This document shows, one piece after another, positions 46,235 through 56,345 of a stretch of DNA of 64,000 nt; the stretch's first letter is position 1, and each line of letters starts with the position of its first letter. Origin of the DNA: Schistocerca nitens. Taxonomy: Eukaryota > Arthropoda > Insecta > Orthoptera > Acrididae. The notes beneath the pieces were generated by a model. It had not been told where the DNA came from. It did no database searches and was given only the letters and a program-made list of their open reading frames with translations. The translations under genes and the position numbers were made by a program. The stretch is from the NCBI RefSeq assembly GCF_023898315.1, contig NC_064622.1, forward strand, positions 79,795,387-79,859,386. Reading direction: 5' to 3'.

Positions 46235-47840
46235 TAAAGGTATTTGTGTTTCAGGGGAGAAAAAGGCAACGTTTTCATGTGTGTAAAGGAGAACCGTGAA
46301 CCCAGCGCATGTTACGAGTATATGAGTGAGTAAGGAAAATGGCAAATAGTACTTGCAACCATATTTTGAAGGTTTATACAAAATACATGCTGTGGATTTT
46401 ACAAATCTGGTTAATTTTCAGCTTATTGTATTTTTGCAGTTTGTGAAGGTTAGAATTCTCATTTCGCATTTTCGTTGTCTCTTGAGAAAGAATTTCTTAA
46501 GTAGGCTTAGTAGGTTTGTTTACCATTTGGTAGGGTTTTATGTAGAATGTGATGATTATATGTATCTGCTTAAAGTAATCAAATTTTTGAAATTCTTTAA
46601 CGGTACCGAGACATTTTTGTCATCTTTTGTAATGGCCTATTGTGATAACTGAGGATAAGGTATTCTTAATTTAAAGTAATCAGTTTGAAGTCGCAGGTCA
46701 GCATCTGTAAGGTTTTATTGATTGTATTGTCAGATGCTTGATTTATTGTTATCAAAATCTTACTTACGTGAAACTGAATCACTGTTGGACTGAAGGTAAA
46801 CGACTCAAGCTGGTTTAATGTTACACTTGTGCTAATGTTACTGATACTGAAAAACGCTTGAGATGATTTTGGATTGGGATTACATACTTTACATATAATA
46901 AAAATATGTATTTGAAAATAAATCTCCGAACCTTGGTTGTACACCTGTGCACTGTCCCAGTCAGCTACGGAAAGGTGTCAGTAACGTCACACGTGTCCAG
47001 TTTTGTACCAGGTAACGTGGTTTGGGAGAGGAGCACTGGTATGTTTGGGACTGATGATGGTAGCGCTGAAAACTTTATTTGATCCAAGTTTCTTTCTTTA
47101 TTTATTTTGTCCAGTTCGCCTCAAACTTCATTAACTAGTCTTGCGATCCGACGGCAACCTGTACCACCTGGCGTGGTTGCGGTGAACAGGGAGCAGGATG
47201 TGAAGACCTGCCGATTCCGTCGAGAGTGAAGCTGGTAGCAGCAACGACGCTCGCCTCGCAGAAGCTGAGCGTAAGCGACCATTGGAAAGGGAACACGGTG
47301 GCTCAGACATCTTTACAACCTAAGTGGTCTCATATCAACTGACGCTACAGGCTGCAAACCTTTAAAATTATTAAAAAACATTTGTTCCAACGCATTCAAC
47401 CTGAACAAAAGTACTGAGTAATCATTCAATTAAGGCCTCTAAATTTCAGGCCTCATAAAATCGAAAATGCCCTATGATTAAGAAACCACACTGACCACAA
47501 CATAGTCACATACATAGTTAACAGAAAGTTCACGTACCCAGTTAGTACCCACATTAACTACACATTGGTAGACAACAGCCATTCTGTTAGCCAAATCCAA
47601 GCTAGTTAACTAGAGCGCTCATTGGTAACTTGGCGTCACTTGATCTGTGCCAGTAGTTACTATATAAGCTTGGCGCACTGTTTCGTAGTGTTTTTGTTTT
47701 ACATTTTGGTATTCCAGTTGCTATGGGCTTATTTATCGATTGTCATTATTTACTTGTTGTTCACTGTTGCTATTAGAGTTTAAATATTGTAATTTTGTCA
47801 TGTGGAGATAGAGCCATCATCTGGAGATAACGAGCTATGG
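46235..47840. other. Duplicated AT-rich non-coding segment
   Basis: Matches 19,160-20,690 with one extra insertion of about 50 bp near 47,176. The last few hundred bases probably belong to the mariner that follows. Confidence 0.45.
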
Positions 47841-48731
47841 GCGCTAGAAAATGGAGTGTCAAATGGAGAAATCGGCACATTTCCGACATATTCTTCTGTC
47901 TGACTTCAATAGAGGCGTGCTAATAACGGAGACAGCTAGAAACAATTTCATCGTGTATGGGGATAATGCCATTGGAAAGATAGCTGCGAGAAAAGGTTTT
48001 TTTTTTCGTTTTAAGGAGGGTAGTTTTGACATTAGTGACTCTATACATTCGAAAAGACCTTCGAGGTTTGATGAAAATCGTTTAAACACATCAGGTCTCA
48101 AGGATCCACGCATTATATTCGAGAACTGGCAAATGTGATGAACTATGATCATTCCACCATCGTGCGATATTTGCATGGAATGATTAAGGTCCAAAAAATC
48201 GGGTGTGCGGGTACTGCATACTCTAAGCCAAAATCACAAAAATCAGTGGGTGAACGTATGTGAAATTCTGCTTGTTCGGTCATCAGCTGGCTCGTGTACA
48301 GCACCGATCATTCCTGTCCTGTATCGTTACTGCTAACGAGGAATGAGGTCTTCTTTACGTTAACAAGGGTACAAAGACCTGCGAACGTCCATAAAAGATA
48401 ATGTAATGAATCTGGCGTAACAGTGACGGTGTGTTCTATCAAAAATTGCTTCCCCGATGTGTTAACATCACTGCTAACATTTATTGTCAACAATCGAGAC
48501 GCCTTGCAGACGCAGTCCGAGTACAACGACCAAGGGGACTGCGTGATGTGATGCTACTCCATGATAACGCCCTCCTGGATCCTGCTAGACTGACAGAAAA
48601 CACTGTGCAGGAGTTGGGTTGCAAAGTCATTCCCCACCCATCTTGTTCACCAGATTTCGCGCCCTCAGATTTTCACATTTTCCGCTCTCTATCGAACAAC
48701 CTTCATGGAACTTTCTTTCCAGATGAAAATA

Positions 48732-50153
48732 CACTCCTGGAAATGGAAAAAAGAACACATTGACACCGGTGTGTCAGACCCACCATACTTGCTCCGGACA
48801 CTGCGAGAGGGCTGTACAAGCAATGATCACACGCACGGCACAGCGGACACACCAGGAACCGCGGTGTTGGCCGTCGAATGGCGCTAGCTGCGCAGCATTT
48901 GTGCACCGCCGCCGTCAGTGTCAGCCAGTTTGCCGTGGCATACGGAGCTCCATCGCAGTCTTTAACACTGGTAGCATGCCGCGACAGCGTGGACGTGAAC
49001 CGTATGTCCAGTTGACGGACTTTGAGCGAGGGCGTATAGTGGGCATGCGGGAGGCCGGGTGGACGTACCGCCGAATTGCTCAACACGTGGGGCGTGAGGT
49101 CTCCACAGTACATCGATGTTGTCGCCAGTGGTCGGCGGAAGGTGCACGTGCCCGTCGACCTGGGACCGGACCGCAGCGACGCACGGATGCACGCCAAGAC
49201 CGTAGGATCCTACGCAGTGCCGTAGGGGACCGCACCGCCACTTCCCAGCAAATTAGGGACACTGTTGCTCCTGGGGTATCGGCGAGGACCATTCGCAACC
49301 GTCTCCATGAAGTTGGGCTACTGTCCCGCACACCGTTAGGCCGTCTTCCGCTCACGCCCCAACATCGTGCAGCCCGCCTCCAGTGGTGTCGCGACAGGCG
49401 TGAATGGAGGGACGAATGGAGACGTGTCGTCTTCAGCGATGAGAGTCGCTTCTGCCTTGGTGCCAATGATGGTCGTATGCGTGTTTGGCGCCGTGCAGGT
49501 GAGCGCCACAATCAGGACAGCATACGACCGAGGCACACAGGGCCAACACCCGGCATCATGGTGTGGGGAGCGATCTCCTACACTGGCCGTACACCACTGG
49601 TGATCGTCGAGGGGACACTGAATAGTGCACGGTACATCCAAACCGTCATCGAACCCATCGTTCTACCATTCCTAGACCGGCAAGGGAACTTGCTGTTCCA
49701 ACAGGACAATGCACGTCCGCATGTATCCCGTGCCACCCAACGTGCTCTAGAAGGTGTAAGTCAACTACCCTGGCCAGCAAGATCTCCGGATCTGTCCCCC
49801 ATTGAGCATGTTTGGGACTGGATGAAGCGTCGTCTCACGCGGTCTGCACGTCCAGCACGAACGCTGGTCCAACTGAGGCGCCAGGTGGAAATGGCATGGC
49901 AAGCCGTTCCACAGGACTACATCCAGCATCTCTACGATCGTCTCCATGGGAGAATAGCAGCCTGCATTGCTGCGAAAGGTGGATATACACTGTACTAGTG
50001 CCGACATTGTGCATGCTCTGTTACCTGTGTCTATGTGCCTGTGGTTCTGTCAGTGTGATCATGTGATGTATCTGACCCCAGGAATGTGTCAATAAAGTTT
50101 CCCCTTCCTGGGACAATGAATTCACGGTGTTCTTATTTCAATTTCCAGGAGTG
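48732..50153 (+). mobile_element. Tc1-like transposon, copy C, complete
   Basis: The 1,422-bp element has both inverted ends (cactcctggaaatggaaaa at left; its near-perfect inverse ends at 50,153) and TA at 48,730-48,731 and 50,154-50,155. It contains one open transposase frame with no internal break. It is inserted in the C-terminal coding part of a mariner. Confidence 0.97.
48976..49998 (+). CDS. Intact Tc1-like transposase, DD32E spacing
   Basis: The 340-residue protein starts at the first ATG that gives MPRQRGREPY. An in-frame extension to 48,760 runs into the terminal repeat and is improbable. Residues 11-50 and about 70-115 form two helix-turn-helix units (FERGRIVGMREAGWTYRRIA; SQQIRDTVAPGVSARTIRNR) that would bind the inverted repeats, joined by a basic linker. 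The RNase H-like core has D155 (VVFSDES), D244 (FQQDNARPH) and E277 (SPDLSPIEH). Thirty-two residues separate the last two, against 34 in canonical Tc1. The C-terminus GGYTLY matches the family. It should act in the nucleus, excising and inserting at TA. No intron or promoter evidence was found. The length matches Tc1 transposases (about 340). Confidence 0.95.
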   Translation: MPRQRGREPYVQLTDFERGRIVGMREAGWTYRRIAQHVGREVSTVHRCCRQWSAEGARARRPGTGPQRRTDARQDRRILRSAVGDRTATSQQIRDTVAPGVSARTIRNRLHEVGLLSRTPLGRLPLTPQHRAARLQWCRDRREWRDEWRRVVFSDESRFCLGANDGRMRVWRRAGERHNQDSIRPRHTGPTPGIMVWGAISYTGRTPLVIVEGTLNSARYIQTVIEPIVLPFLDRQGNLLFQQDNARPHVSRATQRALEGVSQLPWPARSPDLSPIEHVWDWMKRRLTRSARPARTLVQLRRQVEMAWQAVPQDYIQHLYDRLHGRIAACIAAKGGYTLY

Positions 50154-50300
50154 TACTTTCCGAACATGGCTTGACGTGTACTTCCCCTCAAAACCACGTG
50201 ACTTCTACAGTCGCGGAATCGAAAATTTACCATAGCGTTGACAGACTCCTGTTAATGGTGAAGTAGAACATATTATTGATGACTGATGTTTCAGTTAATT

Positions 50301-51055
50301 ATATATCTTGTGTTTATTAAACTTATGGAAGAACGCTGCGAATTTATGTGAAACCCATAAAATAATTATCACAGTGGACGTTAAGCCTCTTACACTAATC
50401 AACGATAACGGTAACTTGGTCTAACTTTCCAATTTATAGTGGAGAGTTACCCTTTTATAACTAAGCAGGCGCTGGCCTGACCACCGACGTACGACAATGA
50501 TACGGCGGTACTCGTAATGGTAATCAGCTCCCTAGGCTAACTGATCACTAAGAAAATTAAAACCGTTCATACTGTATGACTTTGCTGTGAGGGCTCAGGA
50601 TAGCCGCTGACGACAGCCCCTAACTCCGAGAACGGACGAATGTCGGATGTTCCATACACGCCACAAGCGAACAAGATAATAAATAGGGACACACGGGTAC
50701 TGTAAACGGAACCACAAGTTCACAAAAGTTCAAGTAACGCCAGGCACATGGACGTCGTTGTTTACAAGCAACCAACACACATCCAACTCAAACCAAACTG
50801 CTCAAGACGTGACGGCGGCTCAAAATAAATGAATGGGGGTCGATGGGATGCTAAACCTAATCTTCTGTCCTTCTTGTTCATACTTCTTCTGGAACTCGAC
50901 TGGCGGAAAAAAAATTAGTGCAGCACGGAAAAACGACGATTTTGATCCGATGACCGCATTTGCACTTATAATGCCTTCAGCGTCGTCCACCAACGAGTAG
51001 CGTTGTGACATAACTACCGAAGCGATCCCTGTGTCCAACCTTTAATAGAGGATGT
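50301..51055. other. No gene recognised
   Basis: Follows the mariner 3' end; I find no domain or clear repeat. Confidence 0.4.
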
Positions 51056-51059
51056 TCAC

Positions 51060-52045
51060 AAATAGCTAAGGCTCAATGTGGTGCAAACGTGTGTAGCAAG
51101 TAGGCAAAGTGCTTCGTACAGCCAAATGAAAAAGTTTTAAAGGAGTCAAATTGAGGCATTCCTAAAGGCGGGATGGTCTTTTCGGAAAATTTCCACAAAT
51201 TGGACGTGCTGCGTCGGTTGTCCGACGATGCTGGTACCAGTGGTCACGTGAACATTGTCACGCCAGTAGACGAGGATCTGGATGCCCACGCACTACAGAC
51301 ACTTGCCAGGATCGTCGTATTGTAAGGCAGATCGTAGAGTTACAGTAGCACAGATAAGAGTGCCTGTGAACCCAGACATGTCAACAGGAGCTGTTGGGAA
51401 CCGGTTACTAGCGGTGCGACTACGGGCCAGCACTCACTCCACACCATGGACGTGCGCGGCTCGACTGGTGGCGTCAGAGGATCACTTGGAAGATGGAACA
51501 GCACGTCATGGTCTTCAGCGATGGAAGCAGATTCTGCCTGCATGGTTGTTGCCGCGTTCGACGTGGAACTGGTGAGTGCTGTCTCATAGACCGCATTTAT
51601 GCAACACACACTGGTCGTACGACAAGCCTTATGGTCTGTGGTGCGATAGGCTGCAACTTTAATTCACCTTTGGCGTTCCTGGATGGAACACTAAGCAGCG
51701 CTCGGTACTTTGCAGAATGATATTAGACTCGTTATTTTGCCATTCTTGCAACAGGAACATGATGAGTTGTTCCAATAGGATAATGCTCGCTCACACACTG
51801 CCCGTGAAACTCAACGTGCCCTGCAAGATTTGCACGAACTTTCCTGGCCAGCTAGTTTCCAATCTAACACTTATGATGGGACGAGAAATGACTTGCGCTA
51901 CTCGTCAACTAACAGAATTTCGTGAACAGGTCTAGTAGGCGTGGCGTAAAGTATCCTAGGACCGTATTCACCATCTGTACTATCGACTGGATGCCACAGT
52001 CGGCGTCTCCATTGCCTCCCGTGAAGGTTACACGACGTACTAAAA
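51060..52045 (+). pseudogene. Degenerate Tc1-like transposase
   Basis: Plus-strand frames show VMVFSDGSRFCL (first catalytic Asp), RVRRGTGE, IYATHTGRTTSLMVCGAIGC and FLDGTLSSARYFAE (51,493-51,720). Further frames give DNARSHTARETQRALQDLHE, LSWPA, and near the end HHLYDRL-like and GYTTY words at about 52,030. The spacing from the second Asp to WPA equals that of the DD32E copies, so it may be an old relative. Many stops. Confidence 0.8.
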
Positions 52046-52262
52046 GGGGAGTTTAGGCATCTGTAATTACCTAGTAGCTCAGAACTGCTTGTGCTACTGA
52101 ACTGTAAATGTAATCGTTTAACATACTCCATTTGCACCATTGCAACAATAAATCTTGAGTTAGTTGAAACCCTCTTAAAGGGTGTGTAATATAACTGCAT
52201 TCGATATGATATCAATCTGACCCTTCTTGTGTTTGTGTTATCGATAGACCTAGTAGCTAGTA

Positions 52263-53849
52263 GGGGTAGGGCTGTAAATGTGGAAGCGTGTGGGTAATGT
52301 GGAAACGTATAGTATCTGGCCTGCAGAGTGCTGTACCGCAGTGGGGCAGCCAGAAATGGTTGAAATAGTTCCTATTTGTCACGGTAGAGGGTTAGAAGTC
52401 AGTTGAGCAACAGACGCCGTGACAGTGACGCAATCTACGTTCGCGCGTTTTCTAAACCTTTTTCGAGGTAAGTTGTGCTATTATATGTATCTATATACTT
52501 TGTAGTTATCTTTCGTTACGTCTGATAGCTTATAAATGGAGGTGCATAGAAGGTTTTAGCAGTCCTTTGTCAACCTTAAATGGATTGTTGCTTAATGTAA
52601 TCTACCGAAATTTAAAATGACCATTGTGTAGGTAAGGTGGAAACGTTTCCATAATACCAACATCGAATACATTACTTCTAATACGTGTTGCGTCCGTTTC
52701 TAGATGCCACGAAAGCTAACTGATCGGAAACCAAGAGCTATTGTGAAGAAGTGGGATGCTGAAAACATGATTAAGGCTATAATAGCCTCAAGGGAAAGCA
52801 GGTAGGGTTAAGAAGAGCAGCAAAAGCTTTCAGTGTACCTCAGACGACACGTCAAAGGTTTGTGCATAGTGATATGTCACCTGAAGAATGTGTTTCTTTG
52901 AGACTTGAACGTAAGCTTGTACTACCTGATGCTACTGAGAAACAGTTCGTGCAGTATCTCATTGAAATGGATAAAACAGAAGGTCAACATCGTTGTCAAA
53001 TACCTCATCAAATACGTGTGTGTCTCCACAAGATATCAAGCCAGTCCCTCCCCTAAAGAGGATGGTTTCCAACAGAGGTCGTAAGCCAGGTTCATCAGCT
53101 GTTTTGACGTCTTCGCCTTATAAAACACGCCTTGAAGACTCCTTACTGAAGGGTAAACAGAAGCTTCCTAAGGCACCTGCCAAAAGCAAGAAAAAAACGT
53201 GAAGCTCCTCCTAGAAAACTGTGCAAAAACGGCTTAAGTTATCTGAGGCTTCAGATGAAGAGCCCATTGCACCAACTGTCTCTTCAGGCGAGTAACATTT
53301 GGATCTCGCAGTTGGGGGAAAAAAAAGCCTACTGAAGAAGATGCAATTTGTATTTTTTGTGAAGGCGCATTTTCCAAAGACATTCGGGGAGAATTGTGGA
53401 TTAAGTGTGTAGTGTGTGAGGACTGGAGCCACTCTTTGTGTGCCGGAAATGAAGGAGATATTTACATACGCAATTATTGCAAGTGAACTTCGCTTATGAA
53501 GCATTTTTCTAATACAGTTGCGTTTAAAAATATTTTTGTATAATTTAAATTTAATATAAAATAAAATAGTTTCTAACATTTTTAATAGTTTTCGTTTGAA
53601 GTTGTCAGTTTCCCACAATTTTAAGGCGTTTCCACATTACCCGCACTTCTTGAAAAACTAGTGAGTTGTTGTGCAAGCACAAAATGTTTTTTAATTTTTT
53701 AGATATTTAGTTTTTGTGTTTCACGCTATTACATTCTTTGCTAAAACATTATGAAGTAGCTTTGGCTAATTTTTGAAACTGAAAGAGAAGTAAACATTTC
53801 TTTTATACAGCAAAAGCAAACTGGGTTTCCACATTTACACCCCTACCTC
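52263..53849 (+). mobile_element. pogo-type DNA transposon, internally deleted
   Basis: Inverted ends ggggtagggctgtaaatgtg (52,263) and, on the opposite strand, gaggtaggggtgtaaatgtg (from 53,849) with TA on both sides define a 1,587-bp element. Subterminal inverted words gggtaatgtggaaacg (52,293 and inverted at 53,627) add to the ends. The transposase inside lacks its catalytic domain. Confidence 0.85.
52704..53486 (+). pseudogene. pogo/Tigger-like transposase lacking the DDE domain, with PHD-like finger
   Basis: Starts MPRKLTDRKPRAIVKKWDAE, then after a frameshift near 52,800 RRAAKAFSVPQTT and SDMSPEECVSL, a CENP-B/psq-type helix-turn-helix. After about residue 90 (YLIEMDK) the whole DDE catalytic region is missing. 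The sequence resumes with a basic Pro/Lys-rich tail (PVPPLKRMVSNRGRKPGSS, KAPAKSKKK) and ends in another frame with a Cys-rich module at 53,340-53,485: CIFCEGAF, WIKCVVCEDWSHSLCAGNEG, YIRNYC. The pattern fits a PHD finger with one expected Cys replaced by Arg. PHD fingers bind histone tails; in some insect pogo-like proteins they occur at the C-terminus. Confidence 0.8.
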
Positions 53850-54335
53850 TACCTTTTCATTTCGTTATTTCACTGTACTCCTTATCTTTAACATTTTTCT
53901 ACTGCTCCAAATCAAATGTTTCCACTTTCTTCTTCTCTGGATGATCTATAGTCTCCATCACACCTACATATTAAAAGAGGTGTTGTCAGATTTTCGCCAT
54001 ATCGACGTCGAATGCAGACATGTGCTGCCGCTCTCTGCAAACGGAACGCTCAACACCACGTTCCCTTCCTCACACGTGCTGTGCTCTCGTGTGGATTGGT
54101 CCCGTGCAGGTTATCAGCAGAGTCAGGTGTCGTGCTGCCGTAACGTTTGGATGAGTGTCCTACTTGTCATCTTCTGGCAGGGAACTTGTCTAAATGTTGC
54201 GACAACACGTCGCCACAACACGACTGATGACCCGATATGACTTCATCAGTGACATTCGTTGACAAATCTCACAAAAGACATTTAACCACTATTACTGAAC
54301 TATCCAACATGAATATTTTGCTACTGTTTGATTAC
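53850..54335. other. No gene recognised
   Basis: Short segment between the pogo element and the RTE LINE. No domain seen. Confidence 0.4.
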
Positions 54336-54339
54336 AAGA

Positions 54340-56345
54340 GGATGAGGTGTACTTGGGAAAGGCCGCAGGTACAGGAATAGTCCAGTTAGATTACGTCATG
54401 GTCAAACAGATATACCGAAATCAGATACTAGATTGTAAGGCATACTCAGGAGAGATATAGAAAAACATAGGTGCAGAGAAGTTCATTGCGAAGAAACCAC
54501 GGACAGCAGAAGAAATATTTACGTTGATTGACGAGAGAAGGGAGTACGAAAATGTCACTTACGAATGAAAGTAATAGGAACCGCAGGGAGGCTACGGGGA
54601 AATGGCTGCATGAAAAATGTGAAGAAATCGAAAAAGAAATGATTGTCAGAAAGACTGACGTAGCATATAGAGATGTCAAAACGACTTTCGGTGAGATCAA
54701 ACGCAAGGGTTGTGACACTAAGAGTGCAATGGGAATCTCACTTTTAAATGCAAGGGAGAGAGCAAACAGGTGCAAAGGGTACAAAATGGTTCAAATGGCT
54801 CTGAGCACTATGGGACTTACCATCTGAGGTCAACAGTCGCCTTGCCTTAGAACTACTTAAACCTAACTAACCTAAGGGCATCACACACATCCATGCCCGA
54901 GGCAGGATTCGAATATGCGACCGTAACAGCAGCTCGGTTCCGGACTGAAGCGCCTAGAACCGCTCGGTCACAACCAAAGATTACACTGAAAGCCTGTAAG
55001 ATGAGGAAGACTTATCTGATGACTTGATAGAAGAAACAGGAGACGAGAGGAAAGAGATAGGCAATCCTTTATTATGAACATAATTTGAAAGCTCTTTGGC
55101 TGACTTAAAATCAAATAAGGTAGAAGGGATAAATAAAATTCCATCGGAATTTCTAAAATAATTTGCAGAATCGTCAACAAAACAGCTATAGTTGTTGCTG
55201 TTAGGACGTATGAGACTGGTGACGCACTATCAGACTTTTGAAAAAAAAATATGGTCCACACAATTCCGAAGATAAGAAGGGCTCTAAGTGCGACAACTAT
55301 CGTACAATATTCGTTTCTGACAGGATTAATGTAGAGGAGAATGGAAAAATGGAAAAGAAAACTGAGGATCTGTTAGATGACTATCAGTTTGAATTTAGGA
55401 AAGGTAAATTCACCAGAGAGGTAGTTGTGACGTTGCGGTTGATAATGGAAGCAAAACTGAAGAAAATACGGACACATTCGTGTGTACAAGAACCAAGGTC
55501 TAAGGATGGAAGACCAAGAACGAAGTGCACGGATAAAAAGTGTGTAAGGCAGGGACGTGGACTTTCACCCTCTTGTTCAATCTATAGAAGCAATGAAGAA
55601 AACAGAGCTTCAAGGGTGGGATTAAAATTCAAGATGAAAGTATGTCAATGGTGACATTGGTATCTTCAGTGAAAACAAAGAACAATTACAGGATCTGCTG
55701 AAAGTAATGAACAATCTACTGGGTACAGAGTTTGAGAGTAAATCGAAGAAAGACGAAAGTGATGAGAATTAGCAGAAATGAGAACAGCGAGAAACTTAAC
55801 ATGGGAATCCATTATTACGAAGTGGACGAAGTGAAAGAATTCTGCTACCTAAGCCGTTCAATAAACCGTGACGGACAGAGCAAGATGAACACGAAAAACA
55901 TAATAGCACTATCAAAAAGGGCATTCCTGCCCAAGAGAAGTACACTAGTATCAAACACAGGCCGTAATTTGAGGAAGACATTTCTGAAGCTCGACATTTT
56001 ATAGCAGTGAGAAATGGACGAAGAGGAAACCAGAACACAAGAAAATCGAAGCCTTTGAGATGTGGTGCTACAGAAGATTGTTGAAAAGTAGGTAGACTAA
56101 TAACGTAGGAATGAGAAGGTTCACCGCAGAATCGGGGAGACGGCAGCAAATGGAAAGCGCTGCCAATAAGAAGAACAGGGAATAAGGCGTAACTGCCATG
56201 GTACTAGAAGCAGTAGCAAAGCTGTAGACGAAGACAGAGACTGGAAAACATCCAGCAAATAATTCAGATGAAAAGGTAGGCACAGAAGAGAGATTGTTGG
56301 CGGGTCGTCTCAAACCAGTCAGAAGAATGAGGACCCAAACGAAAT
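54340..56345 (+). pseudogene. Degenerate RTE-type LINE
   Basis: In order along the plus strand: end of the endonuclease (QLDYVMVKQIYRNQILDCKA), linker (GKWLHEKCEEIEKEMIVRKT), reverse-transcriptase fingers (LLDDYQFEFRKGKFTREVVV), palm remnants (CVRQGRGLSPSCSIYRS), MRVNRRKTKVMRISR, FCYLSRSINRDG, KRAFLPKRSTL, KIEAFEMWCYRRLLKSR, and the C-terminal KPVRRMRTQ tail. Stops and shifts are frequent. A SINE lies at 54,785-54,974. Much older than the CR1 LINE at 38,669. Confidence 0.8.
54785..54974 (-). mobile_element. Diverged tRNA-derived SINE inside the RTE LINE
   Basis: Main SINE family with several differences, including in the B box (gattcgaatatgcg on the plus strand). No convincing target duplications remain. 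Confidence 0.85.

Larger units (their letters stand above)
29900..48490 (+). repeat. Copy B of the ~20-kb direct duplication
   Basis: This is the partner of 595-21,298. Relative to copy A it has gained a Penelope-like fragment (~30,555-31,190), Tc1 copy B (31,236-32,619), an inverted Penelope-like pair (34,262-35,842), a SINE (35,876-36,050), a CR1-like LINE (38,669-40,380) and SINEs at 44,341 and 46,029. Relative to copy A it lacks 5,822-11,790, replaced by ~300 bp of RTE endonuclease sequence, and 18,360-19,157, replaced by a SINE. About 275 bp at 33,613-33,890 is present here and absent from A, origin unknown. The collinearity is direct; the mechanism is inference. Confidence 0.85.
47845..50300 (+). 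pseudogene. mariner transposase split by an intact Tc1
   Basis: The N-terminal domain is good (47,851-48,138: MEKSAHFRHILLSDFNRG, ARKGFFFRFKEGSFDISDS). A degenerate middle follows. The C-terminal core at 48,431-48,729 contains VMLLHDNALLDPARL (second Asp), then HPSCSPDFAPSDFHIFRSL (third Asp, DFAPSD) and LHGTFFPDENT. Tc1 copy C interrupts at 48,731. The mariner resumes at 50,156 with TFRTWLDVYFPSKPRDFYSR and GIENLP, then a stop. The first Asp region is missing through a deletion near 48,365. Inactive before the Tc1 arrived or made so by it. Confidence 0.85.
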
